From Desulfobacteraceae bacterium (lineage in GTDB: Bacteria; Desulfobacterota; Desulfobacteria; Desulfobacterales; JAABSP01), in NCBI GenBank assembly GCA_011390345.1, contig JAABSP010000046.1, positions 1-41,712 of the forward strand: 41,712 bases of DNA, written 5' to 3'. A model generated the notes under the pieces. The model was not told the origin of the DNA and made no database searches. It worked only from the letters and a program-made list of their open reading frames with translations. A program made the translations under genes and the position numbers. Within the stretch, counting starts at the first letter, position 1, and the number at the start of each line of letters is the position of its first letter. Of the stretch, positions 17,240 to 27,200 are shown one piece after another.

Positions 17240-18397
17240 ATGAGCCAGGAACTGCAGGATCGACTGGATAGACTGTACGAGGACTTTACGAGCGGAAAGA
17301 TCAGCCGGCGGAATTTCATCAAGTATCTGGGAATGGCCGGCGCGGCCGCAGGGCTGGTGGGCGGCCCCTTTTCCATGCTGACGAAGGCACAGGCCGCAGA
17401 GACCATCCGCTTCGACGGCTGGGGCGGAACCACCTCCGAGGCATTCCGCAAACATGCCTTTGATCCCTTTGAGAAGGTGACGGGCGTAAAAGTCATCGAC
17501 GGCGAGTTCGGGGACATGGACACCTACCTGACCCGGGTCAAGGCATCCTTTCCGCCGGGTGGCGAGTTCAATCTGGCCCACCTCAGCGGCGTCTTCGACT
17601 ATGCCCGGTATGTGGGGCTGGAACTCGACACCGCTCTGGACGAGAGCAAGATCCCGAATCTGCGCTATGTCATGACCGCGATGATGCAGCCCTATAAGGA
17701 TATCACCGACGGAAAGCTCTCGGCCGTCCCCTATGACCTGGGACAGACCGGCATCGCATACAACACCAAATATATCAGCAAGGAGAAGGCTGAAAAGCTG
17801 GGGGCATCCCTGCTCTGGGACAAGGAGCTGAACGGCAAGCTCGGCAGTTGGGGAGACTGGCGCACCAACATCTGGTATGGAGCCCTCCACACGGGCCAGA
17901 ATCCCAATGAAATCAAGGATCTGGACGCGGTCTGGGATGCCCTGCGGAAACAGCGGGACATGGTGAAAAAGTACTGGGCATCGGGCGCGGAGCTGATGAG
18001 CCTGCTGGCCAACGAGGAGATCTACGCGACCGTGGCCTGGTCCGGCCGGGTGGCCCATCTCCAGAACCAGGGAGAGCCCATCGCGTTTCTGGCCCCGGAC
18101 AACTGCTACTCGTGGCAGGAGTGCATCTTCGTGCTCAAGGGAACCGATCTCGATACCGCGCACAAGCTCCTCGACTTCATGCTGGCCCCCGAAGCCGCGA
18201 TCGCTGTGGCCGAGGCCCAGCAGTATCCGCCCAGCCTGGACCCGACCAAGATCGAGATGCCGGAATCGGTGAAAAAGCTGCCGGCCTTCGACCCGACCGG
18301 CCAGCTCAAAGGGTATCTCTTCGCGGACCCGGCCTACTGGAACGGCCATCAGATGGAATGGGCCGAGAAGTGGGACCGCATCAAGGCAGGAGCGTAA
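17240..18397 (+). CDS. Tat-exported polyamine-type substrate-binding protein (PotD-like)
   Basis: A 385-residue periplasmic binding protein. The N terminus has a twin-arginine signal, KISRRNFIKYLGMAGAAAG, followed by a hydrophobic stretch and an AQAAE cleavage site near residue 46, so export should be through Tat in folded form. The mature part matches extracellular solute-binding proteins of the PotD/PotF class (AETIRFDGWGG, YDLGQTGIAYNT, VAWSGRVAHLQNQGEPIAF). The ATG at 17240 has AAAGGAGA upstream; the in-frame ATG at 17186 lacks a site and would mask the signal. The Tat signal suggests a ligand or cofactor bound in the cytoplasm, or simple lineage preference. Confidence 0.92.
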   Translation: MSQELQDRLDRLYEDFTSGKISRRNFIKYLGMAGAAAGLVGGPFSMLTKAQAAETIRFDGWGGTTSEAFRKHAFDPFEKVTGVKVIDGEFGDMDTYLTRVKASFPPGGEFNLAHLSGVFDYARYVGLELDTALDESKIPNLRYVMTAMMQPYKDITDGKLSAVPYDLGQTGIAYNTKYISKEKAEKLGASLLWDKELNGKLGSWGDWRTNIWYGALHTGQNPNEIKDLDAVWDALRKQRDMVKKYWASGAELMSLLANEEIYATVAWSGRVAHLQNQGEPIAFLAPDNCYSWQECIFVLKGTDLDTAHKLLDFMLAPEAAIAVAEAQQYPPSLDPTKIEMPESVKKLPAFDPTGQLKGYLFADPAYWNGHQMEWAEKWDRIKAGA

Positions 18398-18400
18398 GAC

Positions 18401-19597
18401 ATGAATTCCGGCGCATCGACTCCACAGACCCCGTCCCCTTCCGAGCCAGCGCCCAAGGGGCCTCCCGCGCCAATGGTCCAGTTCCGCGGCGTGATGAAGC
18501 GCTTCGGCAAGACCCTGGCCGTGGAGAAGATCGATCTCGACATCGAAGAGGGGAACCTCGTCACCCTGCTGGGCCCTTCGGGCTGCGGCAAGACCACCCT
18601 GCTGCGGATGGTCGCGGGCCTGGAGACCCCCACCGAAGGGGATATCTTCATCCGGGGCCGCAGGATCAACGACGTTCCCATCCATCTGCGGAACCTGGGG
18701 ATGATCTTCCAGAACTACGCGCTCTTCCCCCACAAGACCATCTTCGACAATGTGGCCTTCGGCCTCAAGTACCGGAAGATCCCCAAAGAGGAGATCGCGG
18801 AGAAGGTGAGCCGGGCTCTCCAAATGGTCCGGCTGCCGGGGGTGGAAAAGCGGATGCCGTCTCAGCTCTCCGGGGGCCAGCAGCAGCGGATCGCGCTGGC
18901 CCGGGCCATCGTAATCGAGCCGGATGTGCTTCTGATGGACGAGCCCCTCTCCGCGCTGGACGAGAACCTGCGGGAGGAGATGCGCCGGGAGATCGACAAC
19001 ATCCAGCGGATGCTGGGCGTGACCACGATCTTCGTCACCCATGACCAGAGAGAGGCCCTCTCGATGTCCGACAAGATCGTAGTGATGAAGGACGGCCGTA
19101 AACAGCAGGAGGGGGGGCCTGAAGAGGTTTACAACCGCCCCTCCAACCACTTTGTGGCCGATTTTCTGGGCCATTCCAATTTTGAATGGGGAAAGGTGCA
19201 GGAGATCGAGGGGGATCGAATCCAGGTTCGCTTAGACAACGGCCATACCCTGTGGGCCCAGACGCGGGGGGAGCGGGGGGATTGGAAAGTTGGTGACGCG
19301 GTCCAGATGATGGTGCGGGCACAGAAGTTCGAGGTTCATCCCAGAGGCGAGGTCGAGGCCGCAGACGGCGTCAACATCTTCGAGGGAACCGTCATCGACC
19401 GGAGCTACATGGGCGGCGAAGTCAGCTATTTCATCGACATCGGCGAGGAGCGGGAGATCCATGTCATCAGCATGATGCGGACCCTGATCTTTTCAAAGGG
19501 CGACAGGATCAGCGTGACCGTCGATCCCAAGCACTGCCACCTGCTGCCGGCAGACGATGAAACGGCCCGGGAAGCAGAAACGAAAAAGGCCGGCTGA
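18401..19597 (+). CDS. Polyamine-type ABC transporter ATP-binding protein (PotA-like)
   Basis: A 398-residue ATPase of the PotA/MalK architecture. Walker A GPSGCGKTT lies near residue 58, the Q-loop in IFQNYALFPHKT, the signature [17 protein letters not shown], and Walker B VLLMDEPLSALDENLR with FVTHDQREAL as switch. The C-terminal ~120 residues form the TOBE regulatory domain. An N-terminal proline/serine-rich tail of about 25 residues is unusual. It starts three bases after the binding-protein gene and overlaps the racemase gene by one base (TGATG), which ties the transporter to the enzymes downstream. Confidence 0.93.
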   Translation: MNSGASTPQTPSPSEPAPKGPPAPMVQFRGVMKRFGKTLAVEKIDLDIEEGNLVTLLGPSGCGKTTLLRMVAGLETPTEGDIFIRGRRINDVPIHLRNLGMIFQNYALFPHKTIFDNVAFGLKYRKIPKEEIAEKVSRALQMVRLPGVEKRMPSQLSGGQQQRIALARAIVIEPDVLLMDEPLSALDENLREEMRREIDNIQRMLGVTTIFVTHDQREALSMSDKIVVMKDGRKQQEGGPEEVYNRPSNHFVADFLGHSNFEWGKVQEIEGDRIQVRLDNGHTLWAQTRGERGDWKVGDAVQMMVRAQKFEVHPRGEVEAADGVNIFEGTVIDRSYMGGEVSYFIDIGEEREIHVISMMRTLIFSKGDRISVTVDPKHCHLLPADDETAREAETKKAG

Positions 19598-20700
19598 TGC
19601 TGTTTGGGAAAACCGAAGAGGCCATCCGCGGGATTTCAACTGTCTTGGACAGAGAACTTTCGGGCCCACTTATCACCATCGACTCCCACACCGCAGGCGA
19701 GGCCACCCGGCTGATCCTGTCGGGGTTCGGGCCGGTCAATGGCCGGACCATGGCCGGCAAGCTGGAACATTTCAAGGCGCATCAGGACTGGGTCCGGCTG
19801 CTGTTGACCCGGGAGCCGAGGGGGCATCGGGAGCTGCTGGCCGCTGCCATCACCGAGCCGGTGACGCCCGGAGCCCGCTTCGGCCTGATCTATATGGACG
19901 CGAAGCGATACCCGTATCTCTGCGGCCATGCCACCATCGGCGCGGTCACGACCCTCATCGAGGCCGGATTGATCGAGCCTGAGCCGGAGATGATCGTGGA
20001 TACGCCGTCGGGCCCCATGACTGCCCGGGTCCGGATGAAAAAGGGGGCAAAGGGGAAGAAGGTCGAATCCGTGGCCATAGAGATGGTTCCGGCCTTTGTT
20101 CACGAGACGGACCGCCCCCTGAACGTGCCGGGCTGGGGGATGATCACCGTGGACACGGTATGCGCGGGCGGCTTCTTTGCAATGGTCGATGCCGCGCAGA
20201 TAGGGATGAAGCTGATCCCGGAGAACGCGCCCCGGCTCATCGAGCTGGGGATGAAGATCATCGAGGCAGCGAACCGGCAGTTGACGGTCTGCCATCCGGA
20301 ACGTCCCGAGGTGACCACGGTGGATGTGACCGAGTTCTACGACGCAGCGGATCACAGTAAGGGCGAGGGAAAGAGCGCGGTCATCTACGGCCAATCCCAC
20401 ATGGACCGCTCCCCCTGCGGCACCGGAACCGCGGCAAAGCTTGCCCTGCTCCATCACCGGGGCTGGCCCGCAGAGAAGCCCTATATCAACCGGGGAGCGC
20501 TGAACACAGCCTTTGAAGCCCGGATCACCGACACCCCGACCCTCGGCCCGGACAAGAACAATATGGATAAAACCGGCACGGATCAGCCGAATCCGGTTGC
20601 GGCCGTAACAGTGGAGATCCGCGCATCGGCCCACATCACCGGCCTCCACCGCTTCTACATTGACCCCGAAGACCCTTTTCCCGAAGGATTTCTGCTATGA
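19597..20700 (+). CDS. Proline racemase family protein
   Basis: A 367-residue enzyme of the proline racemase / hydroxyproline 2-epimerase family. Both catalytic cysteines of the two-base mechanism are present: Cys109 in YLCGHATIG and Cys274 in RSPCGTGT. This favours a racemase or epimerase over the trans-3-hydroxyproline dehydratase branch, where the second Cys is Thr. The N-terminal TIDSHTAGEATRLI and VDTVCAGGFFAMVD motifs are typical. The substrate is probably a proline derivative or related cyclic amino acid, to be supplied by the upstream transporter. The gene overlaps both neighbours (TGATG upstream, ATGA downstream), so expression is tightly coupled. Confidence 0.9.
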   Translation: MLFGKTEEAIRGISTVLDRELSGPLITIDSHTAGEATRLILSGFGPVNGRTMAGKLEHFKAHQDWVRLLLTREPRGHRELLAAAITEPVTPGARFGLIYMDAKRYPYLCGHATIGAVTTLIEAGLIEPEPEMIVDTPSGPMTARVRMKKGAKGKKVESVAIEMVPAFVHETDRPLNVPGWGMITVDTVCAGGFFAMVDAAQIGMKLIPENAPRLIELGMKIIEAANRQLTVCHPERPEVTTVDVTEFYDAADHSKGEGKSAVIYGQSHMDRSPCGTGTAAKLALLHHRGWPAEKPYINRGALNTAFEARITDTPTLGPDKNNMDKTGTDQPNPVAAVTVEIRASAHITGLHRFYIDPEDPFPEGFLL

Positions 20701-22325
20701 ATAAATCGGTCGATCTGATCCTTGTCAACGGACAGATCCGCACCCAGGACCCGAAGCATCCGGTTGCCGAAGCCGCTGCCATCGGCCGCGGCAGAATCCT
20801 TGCCGTCGGCGATGATAAAGAGATCAAGCCCCTTGCCGGAAGGGAGACCGAGACCATCGACCTGAAGGGGCGGCTGGTCATTCCCGGCATCCTCGACACC
20901 CATTTCCACTTCTATGACTGGGCCATCGCCCGCAGACAGGTGAAACTGGCCCGTATCAAAAACTTTCCGGAGCTGATGGCCAAAATGGAGTGGGCCGAAC
21001 GGAAGACCGCGCCCGACAACTGGATCATCGGCCAGGGGTGGAACGAGGCTGAGTGGCCCGAAAACCGGATGCCGACCCGGGAGGATCTGGACAAGGCCGC
21101 GCCGACCCATCCCACGGCCATCTGGCGGTGCGACATGCACCTGGCGGCCCTCAATTCCCTTGCGCTGGACGCGGCAGGCATCGACGAAAAGACCCCGGAC
21201 CCGGCCGAAGGGGTGATCGACCGGGACGAGAAGGGCCGGCCCACGGGCATCCTGCGGGAGAACGCCATCAGCCTGGTGCGGGGAATCATCACGGACCCGC
21301 CGGACCACGAGCTGGCCGGCCTCTTCGATGAGGGGATCAAGGCCCTGCACGAACTCGGGATCACCGGGATCGAGGATGTAAAGCTGAAAAAAGATGCCAA
21401 CACCACCCGGGTCTTCTCTGCATGGCAGATGCTCAACGAGATGGGCCGTCTCGATCTGCGCTGCTGGGTCACCTTTCACGGGGACGGCCTGGATGAGCTG
21501 ATAGATCTGGGCCTGCGGACCGGCTTCGGCGACGACCGGCTCCGGATCGGCCATATCAAATATTTCTCGGACGGCGGCATGGGCGCGCGCACGGCCTGGA
21601 TGATCGAGCCCTATCTCGATGCCGAATACGGGATGCCCATGTACGATATCGAGGAGCTGAAAGGGTATGTGATAAAGGCGGACCGCGCGGGCCTTTCGGT
21701 GATGATCCATGCCATCGGGGACCGGGCCAACCGGGAAGTGATCGGCATCTACGAGGCACTGGAAAAGGCCAATGCGCAGCTTAAAACGCCGGCCTTCACC
21801 CGCCCGATCCTTTCCCACCACATCGAACACGCGCAGATGATGCACCCCGATGACATGAAGCGCCTCTCCCATTTGAAGATCCCGGTATCGGTCCAGCCCT
21901 CCAACATGATCCTCGACATGAACATGATCGACGAATCTCTCGGGGAGCGGGGAAAGTGGGCCTATCCCTTCAAGGCCCTGATGGATGCGGGGGTCCCGAC
22001 GATGTTCAGCTCCGACTGTCCCGTGACCGATCCAAACCCCATGGTCGGGATCTACGGCGCGGTGACCCGAAAACGGGCCGACGGAACCCCGGAAGGGGGC
22101 TGGTATCCGGAGCATCGGGTGAGTCTGGAAGCCGCGGTGCGGGCCTACACGGTTCTGCCGGCCCGGTTCTTCGAGATGGAGCATGAGCTGGGGAGCATCT
22201 CCGCGGGAAAACGGGCCGATATGATCGTGCTGGACAAAAACATCTACGAGATCGACCCGGCCGGGATCATCGAGACAAAGGTGGATATGACGATCTTTGA
22301 CGGAAAAGTCGTCTTCCGACGATAA
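20697..22325 (+). CDS. Amidohydrolase (YtcJ-like, amidohydrolase 3 family)
   Basis: A 542-residue metal-dependent hydrolase of the amidohydrolase superfamily. The metal-binding HxH is in LDTHFHFYDW (residues about 64-73). Other motifs are WRCDMHLAALNSLALDAAGI, the HAIGDRANREVI segment and SHHIEHAQMM, all typical of YtcJ-type proteins, then SSDCPVTDPNPM with the catalytic Asp. The C-terminal GSISAGKRADMIVLDKN closes the beta-sandwich. It hydrolyses an amide, cyclic amide or ester, but the substrate is unknown. As last gene of the operon it may open or deacylate the compound imported and epimerised by the upstream products. Confidence 0.88.
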   Translation: MNKSVDLILVNGQIRTQDPKHPVAEAAAIGRGRILAVGDDKEIKPLAGRETETIDLKGRLVIPGILDTHFHFYDWAIARRQVKLARIKNFPELMAKMEWAERKTAPDNWIIGQGWNEAEWPENRMPTREDLDKAAPTHPTAIWRCDMHLAALNSLALDAAGIDEKTPDPAEGVIDRDEKGRPTGILRENAISLVRGIITDPPDHELAGLFDEGIKALHELGITGIEDVKLKKDANTTRVFSAWQMLNEMGRLDLRCWVTFHGDGLDELIDLGLRTGFGDDRLRIGHIKYFSDGGMGARTAWMIEPYLDAEYGMPMYDIEELKGYVIKADRAGLSVMIHAIGDRANREVIGIYEALEKANAQLKTPAFTRPILSHHIEHAQMMHPDDMKRLSHLKIPVSVQPSNMILDMNMIDESLGERGKWAYPFKALMDAGVPTMFSSDCPVTDPNPMVGIYGAVTRKRADGTPEGGWYPEHRVSLEAAVRAYTVLPARFFEMEHELGSISAGKRADMIVLDKNIYEIDPAGIIETKVDMTIFDGKVVFRR

Positions 22326-22376
22326 TCAGCGCTCTTCACTTCTTGCGTACTTTTTCAATATGTGGAATCTGACGTT

Positions 22377-22478
22377 TCATTCTTCCTCGATGCCTGTCCA
22401 CAATTGATCAATGGGCACTATTTCACCGCCCATCGCCTCTTCCCAGCCTTTTTGGAAACTGCTTTCAGAAGATTTCAT
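22377..22478 (-). CDS. 33-residue ORF, possible antitoxin remnant
   Basis: A short frame starting at ATG 22478 with AGGGG upstream, ending in EIVPIDQLWTGIEEE. This tail resembles small antitoxin N or C termini. Its stop overlaps a further ATG (22380) that opens only 14 codons before TGA at 22336. Both lie within a stretch of toxin-antitoxin debris, and neither can be assigned to a family. They may be parts of a decayed module. Confidence 0.35.
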   Translation of the reverse strand: MKSSESSFQKGWEEAMGGEIVPIDQLWTGIEEE

Positions 22479-22480
22479 TG

Positions 22481-22561
22481 TTACCCCTCTCGAAAATTAT
22501 GCACGATATTGAGCAAGGCCGGAAGATATTCATAGAGAATGAAGATTATTTTATAGGATCT
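22481..22561 (-). pseudogene. C-terminal remnant of a RelE/ParE-type toxin
   Basis: One minus-strand frame reads RSYKIIFILYEYLPALLNI followed by VHNFREG and TAA. It matches in layout the last strands of ParE/RelE toxins (a YRIIF strand followed by an I-V-H-x-R tail). No start codon or N-terminal two thirds are present, and the fragment abuts the hicB-like remnant. It is best read as a truncated toxin gene. Confidence 0.5.
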
Positions 22562-22769
22562 ACGCCAAGGTCTTTGCATAATATCCTTTCCCAGCGGAAA
22601 TCAAGGCTTCCTGGCGGTTAAATTCCAAAGCTTCTTTCAGAGTGATCTGCAAAGTTTCTTTCAATTCCGCCAAGGTTCTTTCCTGACAATTAATGCCGGG
22701 AACTTCCGCTATCCATCCGACTCACCAGTCATCTTCCTGTTTTACAATGGCAGTGTATTGATTTTTCAT
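22560..22769 (-). pseudogene. HicB-type antitoxin with in-frame TGA
   Basis: Read from ATG 22769, the frame gives MKNQYTAIVKQEDDW, then TGA at 22724-22722, then VGWIAEVPGINCQERTLAEL and on to GYYAKTLA and a final TAG. The whole is a complete ~69-residue HicB-like antitoxin (partial RNase H fold; VGWIAEVPGINCQERT is diagnostic). The stop sits where the family usually has Trp, so a single TGG to TGA change explains it. No hicA toxin is adjacent. It is therefore an inactivated solitary antitoxin, unless the base is a sequencing error. Confidence 0.8.
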
Positions 22770-22892
22770 TGCCGGTTCACCGTTCTTTCATACTTTTCCG
22801 TATTTCGGATTACGAGAATTATACCTTTAAAATCAGATTTCCATCAATCCGTCAAGAAAAAAGAAGCAAAATGGCTACCTCAAAATTTAACC

Positions 22893-22921
22893 TTGCCATA
22901 AAGCCCTGTATTGTTTATATA
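22893..22921 (+). promoter_or_regulatory. Candidate promoter for the yhaO-yhaN pair
   Basis: TTGCCA (22893-22898, five of six -35 consensus bases), a 17 bp spacer and TATATA (22916-22921) lie about 110 bp before the yhaO-like start codon. The surrounding 22770-23032 stretch is AT-rich and otherwise empty. Confidence 0.5.
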
Positions 22922-23032
22922 CATGACCATGTGGTAATTTTCGTCCAAGAAACATAAAGAGGTGCGCTACAGTGCCGACAGGGCTAAAAACCGCATCACT
23001 GCTGATTTTTTATTTAAACCGATGAGGAACCA

Positions 23033-24298
23033 ATGTTCAAATTCATCCATGCGGCCGACGTTCACCTGGACAGCCCCCTGCGGGGCCTTTCCCGCTACGA
23101 ATCCGCACCGGTTCATGCGATCCGGAACGCCTGCCGCAGAGCCTTTGAAAATCTTGTGGATCTGGCCATCGAGGAGAAGGTCGCATTCATCCTGCTGGCC
23201 GGTGACCTCTATGACGGCGACTGGAAGGATTACAGCACCGGCATCTTTCTCAGCCGGCAGATGGGCCGGCTGGACCGGCACGACATCTCGGTCTTCACGG
23301 TCGCGGGAAACCATGATGCCGCAAACCAGATGACCCGCGCCCTGGACAGCCCCGCCAACATGAAGATGATGTCCTCCCGGAAGGTCGAGACGATCCGGCG
23401 GAAGGATCTCGGGGTCGTGATCCACGGCCGGAGCTTCGGAACTCAGCATGTGGCGGAAAATCTTGCGGCCGGTTTCGCACCTGCAGAAAAGGAGATGTTC
23501 AACATCGGCCTTCTGCATACCAGCCTCGACGGCCGGGAGGGCCATGCCGTTTATGCCCCCTGCACTCCGGACGATCTTCGCTCCCGCGGCTATCAGTACT
23601 GGGCATTGGGCCACATCCATACCCGGGAGTTCGTCTCCAAAGCCCCCTGGATCGTCTTCCCCGGATGCATCCAGGGACGCCATATCCGTGAGACCGGGGC
23701 CAAGGGATGCATCCTGGTCACGGTCGAGGATGGGGCAGTCAGCGAAGTGGAGGAATTTCCGCTCCATGTGCTGTATTGGGCCCGCTGCCGGATCGATCTG
23801 ACCGATGTGCGCAGGATGAGAGATGCCCTGGAACGGACTCGGAGGGCCATTGAAAAGGAACGAAAGGCCGCAGAGGGCCGCCCCGTTGCCATGCGCATCC
23901 GTTTCGAGGGGGCAACATCCATCTCCGATGAACTCGCTGCCTATCCGGAACGGTTCGAGCAGCAGATCAAGTCCCTGGGAGCGGAGATCGCGGGGGAGGA
24001 TCTCTGGATCGAGCGGGTGGAGAACAGGACCACCGGCAAGCTGGATTTGGATGCTACCCTGTCCGGGGAGAGCGGGTTCGGAAAACTGCTCCGGGAGATC
24101 CTGGATATTCCGGAAGATCCCGATGAGATCGAGGGGCTCGAAGATGTGATCGCAGATCTCAAAAGCAAGATTCCGCCGGAGGCATTGGGCCCGGATTCGG
24201 TGCTGAATCTCGATGCCCCGGAAACCTCGGCCCGGCTGGTCCAGGAGGCCAAACAGATGCTGATCGGACGGCTGCTGACCCTGGGGGAGGAAGGATGA
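23033..24298 (+). CDS. DNA repair metallophosphoesterase (YhaO/SbcD-like)
   Basis: A 421-residue calcineurin-like phosphoesterase, nuclease subunit of an SbcCD/Mre11-Rad50-type complex. The five phosphoesterase motifs are visible: DVHLDSPL (residues 9-16), GDLYDG, AGNHDA, LLHTS, and GHIHTRE. Length and the spacing of DVHLDSPLRGL match YhaO proteins better than SbcD. The ATG at 23033 is preceded by GAGGAACCA. Its last codons overlap the next gene as ATGA, so the two subunits are translationally coupled. The expected activity is Mn2+-dependent processing of DNA ends, hairpins or protein-blocked ends. Confidence 0.93.
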   Translation: MFKFIHAADVHLDSPLRGLSRYESAPVHAIRNACRRAFENLVDLAIEEKVAFILLAGDLYDGDWKDYSTGIFLSRQMGRLDRHDISVFTVAGNHDAANQMTRALDSPANMKMMSSRKVETIRRKDLGVVIHGRSFGTQHVAENLAAGFAPAEKEMFNIGLLHTSLDGREGHAVYAPCTPDDLRSRGYQYWALGHIHTREFVSKAPWIVFPGCIQGRHIRETGAKGCILVTVEDGAVSEVEEFPLHVLYWARCRIDLTDVRRMRDALERTRRAIEKERKAAEGRPVAMRIRFEGATSISDELAAYPERFEQQIKSLGAEIAGEDLWIERVENRTTGKLDLDATLSGESGFGKLLREILDIPEDPDEIEGLEDVIADLKSKIPPEALGPDSVLNLDAPETSARLVQEAKQMLIGRLLTLGEEG

Positions 24299-27200
24299 GA
24301 ATCGACCGGCTCGACCTTACGGCCTTCGGGCCATTTACCAGCAGGACCTTGGATCTTTCTGAAGGCGATTCGGGGCTGCACCTGATCTACGGAGACAACG
24401 AAGCCGGGAAGAGCACCTCTTTAAGGGCACTGATCGCCTGGCTCTTTGGGATTCCGGAGCGAACCTCCGACAATTATCTTCACGACAATCCCCAGCTTCG
24501 GATCGGAGGGAAACTTCGCCTTTCAGATGGCAAGAGTATCGAATTCGTCCGGCGAAAGGGAAGAAAGGATACGGTGCTGGAACCTGAAACCGAGTCGGCG
24601 CTGGAGGATGCGATTCTGCTGCCATTTCTCTCTGGCATCGATGAGTCCCTCTTCACAAAGCTCTACGGAATCGACTACGGCAGACTGATCGCAGGCGGAG
24701 AGGAGCTGCTGAACCAGTCCGGGGATCTGGGGCAGGCCCTCTTCAGCGCGGCCGTGGGAGCCACCGCGAGCCTGCGGGAATTGCTGGCCGAGCTGCAGAG
24801 CGGCGCGGAAGAACTTTTCAGGCCCCGGGCCTCCAAAAAACCCGTAAACCAGGCCATATCGAACTACAAAGATGCTCAGAAGCGCATCCGGGAGGCGACC
24901 CTTCCGGTTCGGGAATGGAAGCGGCTACAGAAGGATTTCAAAGAGATCGATTTTGCCGTCAAAGAGATGGATGAAAAGATCAATGAAAAGAGCAAAGAGG
25001 AAAACCGTCTGGCACGGCTCAAACGGGTGATGGGCCCCCTCGCGGAACGGCGTACGGTGACAGCGCAGATGGAAGCCCTGGGCCAGGTGCTGCTGCTGCC
25101 GGAAGATTTCAATGAAAGACGGAAAACCGCGATGCACAACCTGCAGATCGCAACGGAGAACAAGGAGAAGGCCGAGGCCAGACTTTCCCGCCTGAACGCG
25201 GAGGCCGAAACCCTGAACGTCCGGGGCGAACTCTTTGAGAACGAGGAGGCGATTCTGGCCATTCAGAAGGAACTGGGCGCGGTTGAAAAAACAGTCAGGG
25301 ACCGGCCCATGCAGGACGGGAAGCGGCGTATGCTGCGCAATGAGGCCGAGACCCTTTTGAAGACGGTGCATCCCGATCTTGCATTGGATGAGGCCGAGGG
25401 ACTGCGCACGCTGCTCAACAAGAAGAAGTGGATCTCGGGCCTTGCAAAAAAGCATGATCTCTTGAGCCAGAAGGCGGAGAAGGCCGATACGAGCCTGCAA
25501 GATGCAGAGGAGGAGCGGAAGGGAATTTTGAAGAAACTGGGGGAGGTTTCGTCTCCGTCAGATCTGGATCTGGGCGAGCTGAAGGCATCGATTGCGGCCG
25601 CACGCAAGGCCGGGGATCTTGAACAGCGGTTGTCCGACGCTCGAAAACGGGCCGGAGAGGGCAAAAGAGCCTGCGAGAACGAGCTTGCCCGGCTAGGTAG
25701 ATTTTCCGGAACCATTGAAGGACTTTTGAAGGCGGCGATGCCTGTTTCAGAAACCCTGGACCGGTTTGAAAAAAGGTTCGACGAAATCAATGAAAGCATC
25801 CGGGATCAAGGCCGCAAGCTCAAGGAGATGGGGGAGGAGCGAAAGGGGGCCGAAGGGGATCTGAAGGCGCTGCTGCTGAAAAGCGATGTGCCCACGGTCG
25901 CGGTCATGGAAGAGGCCCGGCGGGTTCGGAACAGGGGATGGTCCCTGATCAAGGGCAGATACATCGAAAAGCACGATGCCGAGGAAGAGATCGAAGCATT
26001 TGCACCGGATGGCGATCTTGTTGCGCAGTATGAAAAGAGCGTCCAAAGCGTAGACCATGTGTCGGACCGGCTCCGGCTGGACGCGGATCAAGTGGTGAAG
26101 CGGGCCGATCTGGAGGCCCGGATCCAAGAGCTGAGAATGCGCATGGAGGAGATCGGAAGAGAAGCTGAAAGTGCCAAAGAGAGGGAAAAAACCTGTCAAA
26201 AGGAATGGGATGAGATCTGGGAACCCCTGGGCATCGAGCCCGGGATGCCCCGGGAGATGAAGCAGTGGCTTTTAAGAGCAGAGAAACTTCTGGCAAATGT
26301 TCAGGCCGCGATGATGGCCGCGGGGGATGCGGAAAAGCTGGCCCGAGGACATGAAGCACTGAAAGAGGCAGTCTCCCTGCAGATCGCAAAGTTCGACGAT
26401 TCCATCGACACCGGGAAAATGCACCTCGAGGGGATGATCAGCCTCTGTGAAGATCGGGTCGAGCAGGAGGAGGCTGCGCTGGAGGGGAAGCGCCGGTTGG
26501 AGCATTCATCAGGGGATGCCGAAATCCGCATCAGACGGCTGCGGGAGGAGTTGAATGCCATCGAGAGCGACCGCTCCCACTGGAGAACGGAATGGGCACA
26601 GGCCATCGACGGATTGGGACTCCATCCTGATGTGCATCCGGAGCACGCCACCGAGACCTTTGACCGGCTCGTCTCCTTTTTTGATAAATTCGACAAATCC
26701 GAAGAGCTGCGCAGGCGGATTTACGGGATGGATCGGGTTCAAGAGGACTTCGAAGACAGGGTGTTTGGCTTTGCCGACACCATCGGCTTTAAAAGAGAGG
26801 GGATGGAGGCCGGCACCATCGCAGCACAGCTCCACCGGGACCTGAACGATGCCCGGGAAGCCCGGGCAAGCCTTAAAAAAATCGAGAGCCAGATCAAAGA
26901 GGTAACCGAAGAGATCGAAAACGCCGGCATAACGATCCGGAATGGACGGGAACAGCTAGCTGCATTGCGAGAGCAGGCGGGTGTGGAAACCGATGAGGCG
27001 CTGGAACCGGCCGGGGAGCGGTCGAGAAAGAAACGGGAGCTGGGAAGAAAGCTCGATGCCCTTGAACAGGAACTCACCCGCAGCGGGGATGGCCTGAGCA
27101 CAGAAGCATTGGAGAAAGAGGCCGAAGAATGCGAGACCGATGCCATCGACGCCGAGCTGGAGCGGGTCTCCATAGCGCTCAGAGAACTGAAGGCAAACCG

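Noticed and set aside
17195-19174. A 659-codon minus-strand frame across the binding-protein and ATPase genes
   Set aside because: It spans two real genes in antisense and has the low-complexity composition of a shadow frame.
22769-22957. A 62-codon plus-strand frame before the yhaO-like gene
   Set aside because: AT-rich, no ribosome-binding site, overlaps the candidate promoter and the start of the hicB remnant on the other strand.
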